The notes below the pieces were generated by a model. It saw only the letters and a list, made by a program, of their open reading frames with translations. It had not been told where the DNA came from and searched no databases. This document shows positions 37,739-49,860 of a DNA stretch of 56,512 bases, piece after piece. The stretch lies in NCBI GenBank assembly GCA_903813345.2, contig CAIIXF020000724.1:1-56512 (forward strand), in the 5' to 3' direction. Position numbers and translations under genes: made by a program. This DNA is from Owenia fusiformis. Lineage: Eukaryota; Annelida; Polychaeta; Sabellida; Oweniidae. The stretch's first letter is position 1. Every line of letters starts with the position of its first letter.

Positions 37739-38830
37739 GCAATGAATTCAAGATAGATTGATCTTATCCCGTTCCAGGACTATAGTCCTGTACGGAGCCC
37801 ATACATTTGCCTGTACGATTACAACTTGGGAGAATTATCTACGCCCCTTCCACTTAAGAAACCTACCTCAATGCATTCTAGAACTCAAAATGTAACTTCT
37901 AATATATTGGAACCGCCGATTGTCTGGGTTAGTTGGCAGAACGAGGTCTTTTTGTTTCTTATGGCTCTTTTGGTCGAAGTTCGATTAAGATGGCGGTTAT
38001 AACGGAATTTCCCGAACTCTTCCGTAATAGCACGAACTTGGTTTTTCGTTACTTAACTTCCATGTAAAATGGATTTGTTTCCGGTAAGAAACATTGTTTA
38101 ACCATTCGGTATACAGTTAAGAGCATAGGATGTCGACATGGCAGTAAATATTGAAAATATTGTCCGAAATTTTCGAAATTCCCTCTTACCCGAAACAAAT
38201 CCATTTTACACGGAAGTGACGTAACGAAAAACCAAGTTCGTGCTATTACGGAAGAGTTCGGGAAATTCCGTTATAACCGCCATCTTAATCGAACTTCGAC
38301 CAAAAGAGCCATAAGAAACAAAAAGACCTCGTTCTGCCAACTAACCCAGACAATCGGCGGTTCCAATATATTAGAAGTTACATTTTGAGTTCTAGAATGC
38401 ATTGAGGTAGGTTTCTTAAGTGGAAGGGGCGTAGATAATTCTCCCAAGTTGTAATCGTACAGGCAAATGTATTGGCTCCGTACAGGACTATAGTCCGGGA
38501 ACAGGATAAGATTGATCCATTTGTTTCTCTGTTCAAAATACTTAAGTGTTCATTAATATGTAAACTACTTTACAAGCACTGTCCCTTTAAATGGCTAAAT
38601 GGATATTGATCAAGTTCCTCAGCAATATATCATCATGGACAGGGATGAGCAATGAATTCAAGATAGATTGATCCATTTGTTTCTCTGTTCAAAATACTTA
38701 AGTGTTCATTAATATGTAAACTACTTCACAAGCACTGTCCCTTTAAATGGCTAAATGGATATTGATCCAGTCCCTCAGCAATATATCATCTTCAGGGACA
38801 GGCATGAATGATGAATTATAAATAGATTGG
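37739..38830. repeat. Tandem repeat of about 156 bp, first copy interrupted by an insertion
   Basis: One copy starts at 37739 (GCAATGAATTCAAGATAGAT), is broken at 37762/37763 by the foldback element and resumes at 38511-38648. The second copy runs from 38649 to about 38803, and a degraded third start follows (GATGAATTATAAATAGATTG). Copies share AATACTTAAGTGTTCATTAA and CCTTTAAATGGCTAAATGGA. Confidence 0.85.
37763..38510. mobile_element. 748-bp foldback element with long arms and ATTGAT target duplication
   Basis: The left arm (37763 to about 38090) is a close reverse complement of the right arm (about 38180-38510), with a loop of about 90 bp. The termini are CTTATCC...GGATAAG. ATTGAT flanks it on both sides (37757-37762 and 38511-38516; up to 8 bp if the ends are drawn differently). 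The uninterrupted site is preserved in the adjacent tandem copy near 38660-38675. There is no transposase, so it is non-autonomous. A 6-8 bp duplication does not fit Tc1/mariner; hAT-like or another cut-and-paste superfamily is possible. Confidence 0.88.
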
Positions 38831-39280
38831 GTAAGACTACAATATAAGCCAAAGTGGTTTAAACTTTACATGGGGGCTTTAAGAATGCCATTTTGTACCA
38901 ATAGGTCATTTTGATTCAAGATTCAAGATTTTATTGTGTTTCAAACCAAACACTTGGTTTCCTTACAAAATCAATTACAAGACATTAGCATATAATTATA
39001 CAGTTAAAAAACAACATGCATTGTTTCACAAATACTATCATACAATCTAATTTTCTTTATCTACAATCTAATGATCATTTTGATCATCAATACTAAATGA
39101 AAGCTGTAAATAGTGTATAAACAACGCATTTTCAAATTCAATTTCAAATTTCCTTATTCTAAGGTGTCCACTACACATGTATGAGTTAAATTGAGTACCC
39201 ATTAAGCCTTAGTTAATGAAATTATCAAATTTGAAAAAGACTTTTTTACTCACCTCATGCACATAATACCTGCACTCATT
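38831..39280. other. No recognisable gene
   Basis: AT-rich sequence with a short ATTCAAGATTCAAGATTTTA direct repeat near 38924. No coding or structural feature can be supported. Confidence 0.35.
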
Positions 39281-40265
39281 GTTGGCTCACACAGTGAGCC
39301 TATGGGATCGACCAGGCGTCCGTCCGTCCGTTGGTCCGTCCGTCCGTTGGTCGGTCCGTCCGTCCGTCCATTGGTCCGTCCGTCCGTCAACATTGGCCGC
39401 ACAAATTAAAACTGCTATTCGGATTGAGTCGTACCCACATTCATTTTATGCATATCCATAATGCCTATTTGACCTATCATCGCCATTTCCCAAGTTCGCC
39501 CGGTTTCCGAGAAATTATGGATTTTGACGTCAAAAAGTCAAATTTTCTGTAAATACTAGACACTTTGTTGAAGTAGAACTTTCAAAAAACTTTTAGTAGT
39601 TGCTGTATATGCAACTTATGTCCTCTGAAGATTTCAAAGCTCTTTGAATTACAGTTTTTGGTGTTTACTCTATAAAATTTGGCAAAAAGTAGGACTTAGT
39701 CATTTTCAGGAAACTTTCTCATGTATAAAGTCAATGGCAGGTTTTGTGATTGACAAGTTTCTCAAAGTTTGCCTTATACTTGATCATTTCTTGCAATGAA
39801 TTACATCATTACTAGATTTAAGCATTCCTACATATTGCTCAATATATGTCAGCATCACATTTTTACAGTTTTTGAGATATTTGACGTCAAAAAACAGTAA
39901 AAATAAGTTATTTTTCAACTTGCTTCAATTTGACCAAATTTTTTTTTGAAAATCTATCTACAAGTTGCCAGGAGCTCAAATCTGACATTAGTTTTAGGAT
40001 TTGACCTTTACTTGACCTTCAGTTACCTTCGAAAAGTCAAAAAAGTTGATTTTTAAAATTGATTTTTGGATGTAAATTTTGGTCAGCTTAATCACAAAAG
40101 ACCTTACTGAGCTCTGAATAAGTAAAATTTTCAAGGTCAAAGGTTATCAAAGTTTATTTCTCAAAGTTCGAGACTACAAATCCAAATCAATATTTTTGTT
40201 TTAAAGTCAGGATATACATTCCTCTGAAGGTTCCAAACTGTGTGAGCACAGGACCGTGGGTCCTA
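39281..40265. repeat. Dispersed repeat with GTCC microsatellite
   Basis: It begins with a short palindrome GGCTCACACAGTGAGCC, then a (GTCC/CCGT)n tract at about 39318-39392, then about 850 bp of AT-rich sequence with TTTGACGTCAAAA and TTGACCTTTACTTGACCTTC words. It ends near TGTGTGAGCACAGG (about 40240-40255), which is partly complementary to the start. The ORFs through the microsatellite are low-complexity artefacts. Confidence 0.6.
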
Positions 40266-40423
40266 TTTTTTTTGGATAGTACCATCTTCCTAGGGTGATA
40301 TCACCATATGTCTTGTTTTTAATTCAAATCAATTTGTTTTTCTAGCCCTACTCCTACATCCTGAGACATAGCAGTTGGAGTTATTGGTAAGTGTAAGCTG
40401 GCCTATCAATATACTACAACCTT

Positions 40424-40837
40424 AGGGGAGGCATCAAAAGTTCAATGTCTGATAGGAAACTAAATAAATCTAGTTTTGAGTTGGACCCCCCCCCTCCCCC
40501 TCAAAACTAAATACAATGAAAGTTGATCGCTGACTTTCACATGTTTTTGCGACTGAATTTGGACTTTTATGGGAGTAGAACTATAACTTGTTCATGATTC
40601 TTAAAACACGTGCCAACAACAATAGGCATAATATTCCATGTTGCATGCATATTTGTGAAGAAGGCATCTGGTAAAGTCTTTATTTTTAAACCATTCTAAG
40701 GCATTTCGAGTCGAAATTCCCAAAAATTCAAATGTTGAAATTTGTCGGATAGCAAACTGAAATAGCTTTGACCCCCTCCCCCCAAACTAGATTTATTTAG
40801 TTTTCTATCCGACATTGATCTTTTGATGCCTCCCCTT
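40424..40837. mobile_element. Small terminal-inverted-repeat element
   Basis: AGGGGAGGCATCAAAAG at 40424 pairs with CTTTTGATGCCTCCCCTT ending at 40837. The arms are about 55 bp and include AACTAAATAAATCTAGTTT and its complement. C-rich and G-poor tracts lie just inside both arms. No transposase is present. Confidence 0.75.
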
Positions 40838-41739
40838 ATCCTCACATATAGTCCTGGAACTGGATAATAAGCGGTTTGTATAAGCTGAGAGCAGTAGTGG
40901 AAGCAGATGTTCCAGTAGTGGTTATTGACGGGGAATGGTATGTATAATTTTCTTCCTGGCAGAGAGTCCATCCAAACTCAGCTCCATCTATCCTCTACAC
41001 TAAGATAATAAGATAAAAATGTTTTTGTGTTGCTTTCTAGTTGTATTTGTTCACTATTTTGTTTGTTTATGAACCTGTTAAAATAAATCTGAAGCTAACA
41101 GTTGAGTTGATCGAGTTGACAGATCACCAAATTTGGCTCGTCATGCACTTGTGGAAACTTTTAATTAGGGCTAATGTTCAGTATTATAATATTTTTCTGA
41201 AAATATTTGCAATAATTAAATTTGTATTAAAATTGAAGTGTTTGAAAATTTTTAAGAGAAATTAGGAAACTGCCATGTCTCTTTGTGGAGGATAGATATG
41301 CTTACACAACATACATAACCCACCTTACAATAGACATTTAAATTTTCTCTTAACAGTATTGTTTAGGGAAGTTCATGTATTAGCCTGATAGAGCAGATAG
41401 ATAACTATTAGATGGATGGTTTAATAGATGTTGAAATTAAATATAACATTTAAAATGTATTTCTAAGTATCCAAAAACAATGTGTAAATTCTGTAAGGGA
41501 ATGTTCAAGGATGAGATGCATGCAAAGTTTTGGAATTTGGAGAATTTCAACATTTTTGAGAATTTAAATAATTTAGCATTTTGGATCTTAAGTAAATTCA
41601 TCATTTGATACGATGTCACAGATTTATTGCAAGATAAATTGCATGTATACTTAAGGCGGTAGTAAACAAATTGGAGAATTAATCATACATGTTGCTTAAA
41701 TTAAAATGTGTGTGATAACATTAATAAATGCAAATATTT
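40838..41739. other. AT-rich sequence, one weak exon candidate only
   Basis: Apart from a weak exon candidate at 40852-40937 (AG before, GT after, one open frame), I see only AT-rich DNA with short ORFs that lack any recognisable domain. Confidence 0.3.
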
Positions 41740-42095
41740 AATGCACAAGGGCAACATTTCAATAACAGATATTTGATTGAAAGCACAATTGGCAAAATTT
41801 ACATTAGGGCAAAATTTGAAAGGACAAAATCAATATTTAAAGGCATAAGGGCAAAATTGGAAAACACGGAATTGATATTAAAAGGCATAAGCGCAAAATT
41901 TGAAAGCTCAGGCACAAGGGCAACATTTCAAAACACAAATGTTCAATAAAAGCACACGAGTCAACATTTGAAAGTACAAACTCAATATTGAAAGGCACAA
42001 GGGCATCAATTTAAAACACAGATATTTGAATACAGCCCAAGCTGCAGTATTATTTGAAAGCTAAAGTCATGTTAAAAAGTGCAAGGGCAACATTT
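41740..42095. repeat. Degenerate tandem repeat (roughly 45-50 bp units)
   Basis: Repeated words GGCACAAGGGCAAAATTTGA, GAAAGCACAAA and CAATATTAAAAGGCA recur through the stretch with many substitutions and variable spacing. The short ORF at 41728-41949 is a product of the repeat. Confidence 0.65.
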
Positions 42096-43379
42096 GAAAA
42101 AATCCCCTAAAATTGATGATTTTGAGAATGAGTGCTTTAACTAATTTTATTCAAAACAGAGTAAAGTTGTTTGCATCTCATCCTTTTTTGTCTGTCAAAT
42201 ATGCTACCAGAACTTTTTCAAATTGATAAAATTGAACAGAGGGTAGGAATAAAATTCTGTATAAGAGTTACAAAATCAGCAGCAGAAACTGTGGAATGAC
42301 GAGTGAAGAACAAAAAAGAGTCAGATCTGCTTCTTCACAGGACCATCAAGTACTATGGTGTAGCCCCACAGGCCTGAAATATTCCAGCTGCTCTTTGCTA
42401 TATGTAGAGCATGGATAGTGTAACTTTGTGTCAATGAAAACCTTTATTGTTGCAATAATAGTAATGTATTTGTTACCATTTAAGCATAGCTAGTAATAGG
42501 TTAGGTAGGGATTTCAAGCTTGATGTAGCTCAAGCAATATGCTAAGATACAAGTACAGTATATCATAATGAATGTGAAAGATTAACACAAATTGAAGGCT
42601 CTATTCACACACACACTCAATGTTTCTCAACCAGACTCTCTGCCAGTTATCTACTGATTTCAGCTTATGAAATATGGGCATCAGTAACTAAGGTCGATGG
42701 ACTTAAAATTTTATGAAGTTGTTAGTTGAGCCACACAAATAGAGCTCAAGAGGTATTTAAGAAAAATTGCATTGATTTGACTTTATATTGTTTTGGATAT
42801 CTTTGCAGCTTCAGATCGATGTAATAGAGAGCTTTCGATGTAAGTTATTTGGTCAACTTGTACATAAACTTGTGCTTCTAAATAAAAATACAGAGTGCTA
42901 CATTATGAAAGCTATTACTCAAAAATCTCCAGAGGTTGGACATAACATAACATTCAAATGCAAACCATTTGTGACTTTTATTATCACATGTGTGAGATGT
43001 CTTGGTCTAAAATAAAATAGGAATTCCTATATGATATATACATTAAAGTCTATCCTAATTTGGGGATGAACATTATGAAACACCCTGTACAGATACTTGT
43101 GAGAGAGTTTATTATGCAACAAATGGCTCGCTCCAGAAATCGCTAGCACAGATTGGATTGATTAATGTATCAAAATGTATCAGGAAGTGTTTGATTGGAT
43201 ACTTTGCATATTCAGCTTATTAATTTTTTTGAATAGGGATCATGCGTATGTTAGGCTTTACATGTAGATCCAATTTATAAGTTTACAATCATTGTCTACT
43301 ATATACCTTTTTATACATTCTAAACTTATATCTCAACTTAAACTTTTATAAGAACCAGTGTTCTCCACAGTTTTTTTTA
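42096..43379. other. No supported gene
   Basis: AT-rich. A 31-nt segment at 42809-42839 lies between TTTGCAG and GTAAGT and could be a microexon, but nothing else supports it. The 75-codon ORF at 42788-43015 has no recognisable domain. Confidence 0.3.
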
Positions 43380-43382
43380 TCG

Positions 43383-44240
43383 TACCTAACAAGAGGTACG
43401 ATATTGTAGTCAGCTTGGCGGGTGGCCGGCGTCTCACTTTTCAGCTTGTCTACAGGTTTCCAGCCAAACCATTTGAGGGATTCATCTGAAATTTACAGGA
43501 ATGTTTCTACATATCAATGTCAAGAACTGATTAGTTTTTGGGCATTCTGGGTAAATTTTAAGGTGGCCATTTTGGATTTTCCGTCCTAAAATCTTCAATT
43601 TTAAGACTTGTCTACAGGTTTTCAGCCAAACCATTTGAGGGATTCATCTGAAATTTTCGGGGATGTTTCTACATATCAACGTCAAGAACTGATTAGTTTT
43701 TGGGCATTCTGGGTAAATTTTAAGGTGGCCATTTTGGATTTTCCGTCCTAAAATCTTTACTTTCAAGACTTGTCTACAGGTTTCCAGCCAAACCTTTTGA
43801 GGGATTCATCTGAAATTTTTAGGGATGTTTTTACATATCAATGTCAAGAACTGATTAGTTTTTGGGCATTCTGGTTAATTAAATTTTAAGTTGGCCATTT
43901 TGGATTTTCCGTCCTAAAATCTTCACTTTAAAGACTTGTCTACAGATTTTCAGCCAAACCATTTGAGGGATTCATCTGAAATTTCCAGGGATGTTTCTAC
44001 ATGTCAAAGTCAAGAACTGATTGGTTTTTGGGCATTCTGGGTAAATTTTAAGGTGGCCATTTTGGATTTACGTCCTAAAATCTTCACTTTCAAGACTTGT
44101 CTACAGGTTTCCAGCCCAACCGTTCAAATTTTTACATATGTTACACAGTGATAAGTTCTAGAGCTGATTAACTTTTCTGCGGCCATCTTGCTTTCTTGGT
44201 CAACAAGACCACAATGCTGTGTTTTAGGTACGATATTGTT
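43383..44240. repeat. Repeat element containing about four 162-bp tandem copies
   Basis: CTTGTCTACAGG-type landmarks fall at 43445, 43607, 43769, 43935 and 44096, spacings of 162, 162, 166 and 161 bp. Each unit carries CAGCCAAACCATTTGAGGGA, TCAAGAACTGATTAGTTTTT and AAGGTGGCCATTTTGGATTT. GGTACGATATTG occurs just before the tandem block (near 43396) and again near 44227, suggesting the element's edges. The ORFs in it are repeat artefacts. Confidence 0.8.
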
Positions 44241-44873
44241 TTGTCAAGTGGGTGCAAAATTCTCATTCTCACAATTCAGACCAAAATTGGTCAAAATATG
44301 CCCATTTTTAATGATTTTTCTCATTTTCAAGTTGGTGCAAATGGATTTTCAGGTGAGTGCAAGCATGTTTTAAAAATCTCAGATGGGGGCTGTGCCCACT
44401 TGCTTTAATGCTGTGGGGATCACTGAGAACTGTGAAATAATCTACTCTGCTGTGTGATGAACCACGTTAAAGAGTCTTGTGTGTAGAACACCACGTCACA
44501 AGAGCTAGGTATTGAGTTGATAATGTACAGATTACAATGATGTTACAGATATCACAATCACAGTCACTGATTGATGAATGAGGTATAGAATTGGGAAACT
44601 ATTTATGTCAACAAAGTACATGAAAATCAATTTCAAATTTCAAATTGATTTTAGTGTGACAAGACCCTTTAAAGTCAAAGTTTACATACCATATACGTTT
44701 TTGAAACAACTTTTATCGAAAGCTCTCTAATCATACCGTTTATTTTAGAGGACATAATTTCCTCTTTAAGGAATGAATTTTGTGTTTTTTTTCTTTTATT
44801 TTAGGCTTCCATTTTTAATTAAAGGCTTATTGTTATAGGTTCCCCTAGATGATGCAATAGAGAGATTTGCATA
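44241..44873. other. No supported gene
   Basis: AT-rich sequence with short words such as AAGTGGGTGCAAA and AAGTTGGTGCAAA repeated near 44258 and 44330. No coding or mobile feature can be supported. Confidence 0.3.
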
Positions 44874-45246
44874 TTTAAAGGTGCAACAAGTAGTGCAGAG
44901 GGGCCATTCAACGATCATGGACCAGTGTCAAAATATATTTAAGTTTGGATATTTCATCAAGACTAACATCTATTTTTATTTTCTACGAAGAAACCCCCTA
45001 GATAATCATTATTTCAGCTTATATTCCTCTTGAAACATGGTGGATCTTGAAAATATAAAAGTGGATGTCCCCTTTTTGAAGCTTTGAACTGGATTTACAC
45101 TTTTTAATGCCAAAATTGATAGTTTATCCATACATTTTAAGAAAATAGGTATGTCGAAGAAGATGTTAAGCCAACTGTTGCCTTGATAGCTCAGAAAAAG
45201 TTAAAATTTTCCTATTTTCTCTCTACAAGCCTTATTGCCCCTTTAA
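44874..45246. mobile_element. Small MITE-like element
   Basis: The ends TTTAAAGGTGCAACAAG and CTTATTGCCCCTTTAA are imperfect inverted repeats (about 16 bp). The interior is AT-rich with no ORF. A flanking duplication is not clear, so the boundaries are approximate. Confidence 0.5.
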
Positions 45247-45259
45247 TTAAGTTTAAATA

Positions 45260-45846
45260 ATGCACCATTCAAAAGTTTGCCTGAGACCCACCACGCAGGG
45301 AGGTTGGGGAATTTGATTCGTAATATTGTCCCCAGGGATAGGTATTTGATTTGCACGTTCCTGTGAGTGAGGATTTTTGCCGAAATAGTTTTTTGTCGAG
45401 CTTGCTCTCGCCCTGGCCCTCTTAAAAAAGTTGCACTTCCGCGTTCTACTTGTATTCCTTGCCTTGTTATAGTTCAATCAGAATAAATGGAGGGAGGTAT
45501 TAAAGTAAAAAGCCAATATAGTTTGCCTTATATAGGGATATATATAAAATATGTTATTGCATAAAGTACCATTTAAGCATAGAGCACTTTCGAAAAAGTA
45601 GTACGTTCCCTAATTAAAATATTGATAAAAAGAAAGTACTGCACGTGTATTCCTCAACAATCATGAGCATTTGCCTGCTAACGAGGGTCTGGGCCCGGGG
45701 ATCGGGAATTTTTGATCAGATTATTACTTCCAGAGAGGGGAAATTGACACATTTATTTGGCCAATGACGGGGTGAGGATGTTAAATTGCCTATTCATGCC
45801 AATGGGAGGAGGGGGGGGTCTCTCACAAACGTTTGAATGGTGTATA
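45260..45846. mobile_element. MITE-like element with about 28-bp inverted ends
   Basis: GCACCATTCAAAAGTTTGCC followed by TGAGACCC at 45261 pairs imperfectly with GGGTCTCTCACAAACGTTTG and AATGGTGT ending near 45845. No transposase domain is seen; the 70-74 codon ORFs overlap the ends and are artefacts. Confidence 0.55.
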
Positions 45847-46014
45847 AGTCATTCTGCTGTAAGCCTATTCAGTTTTCCAAATTTTCTCCAAACGTTGAGT
45901 TTTTTTAGTTTAAAAAGTTTTAAAACATGGATATCTACAGGTGATATTGTCATGGAATATTTGATTTGAGTTGGGTGGATATGGGGCTGATGGTGGACTG
46001 CGACTGGGATCATA

Positions 46015-46480
46015 CAGGGTGGTCAAAAAACGGCAACCCTGCATTTTCCTCATATCTTTGTCATTTTAAGAAATAACTTCCTGATATTTCACATATTCGT
46101 AGAACATAAAATTTCCTACTATCCCACAAAATACAGCACTTTCAACAACATGTCACAGGTGTGGCCATCATCGCTCTGTAGGCAAACCTGCGCAACAATC
46201 CAACTGTATTCCTCAGCAGGTATGGCCTGAATGACATGGATGATCTCTTTTTATGGTCTGCAATTGTCCTGAGGTCATTCTCATACACTCTATCTTTGGT
46301 GTATACCCACAGGTAGAAGTCAGATAGGACATTTTAGATGACATGAGCAGGTTTGCCTTCAGCCCAATATTGGCCACTCTGGCATGTTGTTTAAAGTGCT
46401 GTTACATTGTGATTGTCAGTCTAATGGTCATGAACTCCTTTGCCAAATTAAAGACAAATACAGTATCAGCATAGAGAGGA
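46015..46480 (-). pseudogene. Decayed mariner-like transposase, C-terminal part (minus strand)
   Basis: A single terminal repeat (CAGGGTGGTCAAAAAACGGC, preceded by TA at 46013-46014) marks the 3' end of the element. Reading the minus strand inwards from about 46340 gives SDFYLWVYTKDRVYENDLRT and then IADHKK. This resembles the DFFLWGYLKD region near the second catalytic Asp of IS630/Tc1/mariner transposases, followed by the usual C-terminal helices. Stops and frame changes interrupt it, and the matching left terminal repeat was not found. It is a fossil copy with no expected activity. Its terminal repeat differs from that of the element at 50209. Confidence 0.65.
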
Positions 46481-46756
46481 ATCCAATTTTTGGCTGAACC
46501 ACAAATACCAGATGGATCAGGAGGAACCAATCAAAGTGATACACTAGCACACATCATTCATCTCTGGCAAACAGTGTAGACATTTAGGACAAAACTGAGA
46601 CTGGTAAAACAACCCTTTGACCTTAAAAGTCAGGTGGTTGGTATCAAATTAAGCTGCTCAACATAACCCGGAGTACTTCAAAAGTTTCGGTCCATATGAA
46701 AAGGTGCTGGTCAATCAGAAAATTGACTCAGAAATTATTTAAACCTCAAGAACATA

Positions 46757-47085
46757 CTGTACGCCCGGTATTTTTCGCGTGCGATTTAGTTTCGCGCTTT
46801 TCGCAATTGTGTTAAAATCGTGAAAATAAATCATGGCTAATTTTGTGAATTAAAGGCTAAGGTGCAACAATGCCGTTGATTAAGATCTAGAAATTGTAAA
46901 TCTTATCCAAATATGACATTGGGTAGGTGTAATTACTGTAGATAAGGTAAATTAGTTTACAGAGCTTGAGGATTCAGAGAATAATGGAATTTAAACCTTT
47001 GAAATCCGCGAAATTTAATGGCCGCGAAATTGGTATTTCTCAAAATTTGCGAAATTAAAACTGGGTGTACTGGGTGTACAGTAGC
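46757..47085. mobile_element. MITE with GTACACCC-type ends
   Basis: GTACGCCCGGTATTTTTCGC near 46759 is an imperfect reverse complement of GCGAAATTAAAACTGGGTGT near 47050. CGCGAAATT-type words recur in both arms. TACTGTA and TACAGTA lie at the outer edges. No ORF. Confidence 0.65.
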
Positions 47086-48532
47086 TTGTTCAGTAATTTA
47101 GTATCAGTGTCAGTCTGCATGATTTTCTATTTTTGGTCAACTTTTATTCTATATTATACTTTTTCGTTTTTGTGGAATGTGTAATAGCAGTTGGAGTTGA
47201 GCATTTGTATCAAATAGGTGCTGACAGTTTGCATGTTAATGCCTGGTTTCAGAAAGACAGAACCTGCAAGAATAGATGGAACATTGTAGATAAATGGAAA
47301 TCAATCTGTTTCAATTAAGAAATAAGGACATTTCAATGTCTGAGGCTTGAAATTATTTAAAAGCCATGCCCATTTAGAATTTAGAACATTTTTCTTAAAT
47401 GCTGTTAATTTCAAATTGTAGGTAGGTTGATTTACCAAACTCCAGGATGAAAACCAAATTGCTTTAAACTACTTTAGGTGATATCTCCAAGATTTAAGAG
47501 AAGGAAACGCTGGACTGCTGTATATGACTTTGTGATGAGGTAACCAGAAGCCATAATTCTTGCTGTGGTTCTTGCAAGCTTCTCTGAAACCACCTGCTCC
47601 ACCCTTGGATCTTAAGCTTTGGCATTAGAATTGTTTCTCTTTGGGGTATTGCATTACCAATAATTTAACCTGCAGTGACTGTATTTCTGTATCTGCCACA
47701 TTATATTATTCAATCAGTTTATTTATCTTTTGTATGCTTTATTCTATGAATGCAGACATTGCTGGGAAAGTCAAGCAGTCAATACAAGGCATCAGCAGTA
47801 CCAGACTCTTGTGATTCTTGCTTTGTTTAACCAAGATGTAATTGCTAAATGAGATGTGTCCAAGCAAGTTTACTCGAAGTGGTTAGGTTTTAAGAGGATA
47901 TATTTATTATTTATGTACTGGAGACTTTGACCTGAGAATGATAACAAATTAAGGAAAATGTGGCATGAACAAGAGGGCTGATGAAAACACACAAACATAA
48001 AGATACATTCAATGACAAAAGAATACTTTCAAAGAAGAATGGATATAACAAACCAATCTGAGGCTAAATGAAAAAGATGGAAAAAACAATCAGCAAAATA
48101 AGAATGGACAGGAAGTGAGCATTTACTTACAATTGGAAGAAATAGAAGTATTTTCAGGTTTGCTGCTATGGGGAGTACATGTTCTGTCAACATTGGTAAT
48201 TGGTAATCAGATAGTTTTAAGTCCATCAACCTATTTACTATAGGGTTCTCACTGAATCTTTAGACTAAAATCTCACTATTTTATTTCTAATATTTTTGGT
48301 CACCAAAAAAATTCTACAAATATAAATTAAGAAAGCATTTAAATCTTTGAATCAAATTTGAACTGTGAACATTCTGCCATGTTAACCAAAGGAATGTATT
48401 ATAAATCAAACTCAGTCTAAAAATCTTATTGAGAACTAACACAACTTCCTTTTAAAGTACAAATGTGTTCTAAGATTATGTATGTTTCCATTGTGAATGA
48501 TAATATGAATCTTCCAAAGTGGAAGAAATTGA
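47086..48532. other. No supported gene; one weak exon candidate
   Basis: AT-rich intergenic or intronic DNA. A 62-nt segment at 47478-47539, between TTTAG and GTAACC, is open in one frame and would encode a basic FKRRKRW-containing peptide. No neighbouring exon in compatible phase was found. The small ORFs at 47133 and 48029 have no recognisable features. Confidence 0.3.
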
Positions 48533-48735
48533 ACTTCCTTTTATAACGACCTATAATTGGTTGTTGTATATCTATTAAAATGAATTACAAGGTGAGTGAA
48601 TCTACTTATCAGTTATTATTAGCTCACGTGATGAGCTGCTGTTACCACACACTTCCTTTATAACAACCTATAACTGCATAGGATGTTATATATCCATTAA
48701 AATTAAGTACAAGGTAAGTGCATCTACTAATCAGT
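48533..48735. repeat. Imperfect direct duplication
   Basis: About 80 bp beginning CTTCCTTTTATAACGACCTA is repeated about 120 bp downstream (CTTCCTTTATAACAACCTAT), including TACAAGGTGAGTG / TACAAGGTAAGTG and CATCTACTAATCAGT words. Confidence 0.7.
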
Positions 48736-49860
48736 TTTTTTGCAATTAGAATTCCTTAATAGCGATTAATACTCGCTCAACCTTAAGCTATGTTGTGTAG
48801 TTGGAGTGAATGAAGGGAATCTTTTTCATCCAATTTCAATTGGACAATAAATGGACAATACAGCCTTTGCCAACTTCTTCAATCAGATCTTTTTTGCATC
48901 CTCATGACACTGTGACCTTTGTCCTTGTTATGCTTTGTACTATCTTAAGACAGGAGAATATCTGGTCTGATGAGTATCATTATAGTGCAGTGATTTGGCA
49001 ATAGAAGTTTTAATGCAAATCAACCAAACAACCTTGAATTGTGAACCAACTTCTTGTGGTGGTCAGTACACTTCTCCTGGCTTTCTTCCAAGTGCCCTTT
49101 GCCTTAACAAGATCAAATTACTGAGGATGTGTCGTTTTCTTTTCATGGAGTTGGTCATGCCTTCATGTGAACAAGTTTTTTAATTGGAATTTTCAGCATG
49201 CCAGTGTGTACTTGTTACTTCATTGTTCATTTAATGATTTTGTTTTGATGTTTTGAGTATTGGCTATCAATTTTTTCAATTTTTCTTCAACATGTATTGT
49301 AATGACTTCAGTATGAATGAAATGTCCCTTGGTGTTCTGGTCCTGGATTGTGATACTGCTTCTCGATTTGAGGGGGAGGGGGATGTTAGACATTGTTTGT
49401 TTTCACGTTAGATCATGGTTTTGGGATATAAAGGGTCTACTTTTCTTACGACAGATTTACACTTAGAGTTTGCTTTTCTTGTTGGGTTTCTTTATAGTTT
49501 TTAGTCACAGCTCCCATTTGGCATTTGTGCTTATATATTCCTTCTACTACTCTTTCAACTATGCCTTCTACTTTAGACTAGTTCTTGCTAGTTCCTCTTT
49601 TGCCTTTCATGTGTTCTATGATTCTTCCATCTGTAATATCCTTGTCACTGTATTGGTTTGGCTATACCCTCTTACAATATTTTGTCCATAGTGGTATATT
49701 TTTAAAATTATACCTAATTTCTTCAATTAAGGATTATTTTATTATAGTATTAAATGTACATTTTATTTTTCTAAGGTCTCATCAATTTTGTATTAAACAT
49801 TGTAATAAATTGTTCACTTTAAAGTTAACATATTGCTTAATTGGCTGAGTTTATATTAGT
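48736..49860. other. No supported gene; possible LTR edge at 49371-49390
   Basis: The purine tract GAGGGGGAGGGGGA is followed at once by TGTTAGACATTG, the arrangement seen at the 5' edge of a 3' LTR. A GATATAAAGG box lies about 50 bp downstream. No second LTR, primer-binding site or pol domain is visible, so this stays a suggestion. The short ORFs nearby are not recognisable. Confidence 0.2.

Noticed and set aside
39279-39552. ORFs rich in Arg-Pro-Ser-Val
   Set aside because: They translate the GTCC microsatellite of a dispersed repeat.
47970-48990. CTGATGA words (near 47979 and 48967) as hammerhead ribozyme cores, considered because Penelope elements can carry them
   Set aside because: No matching CGAAAC core strand or enclosing stems is found at the right distance.
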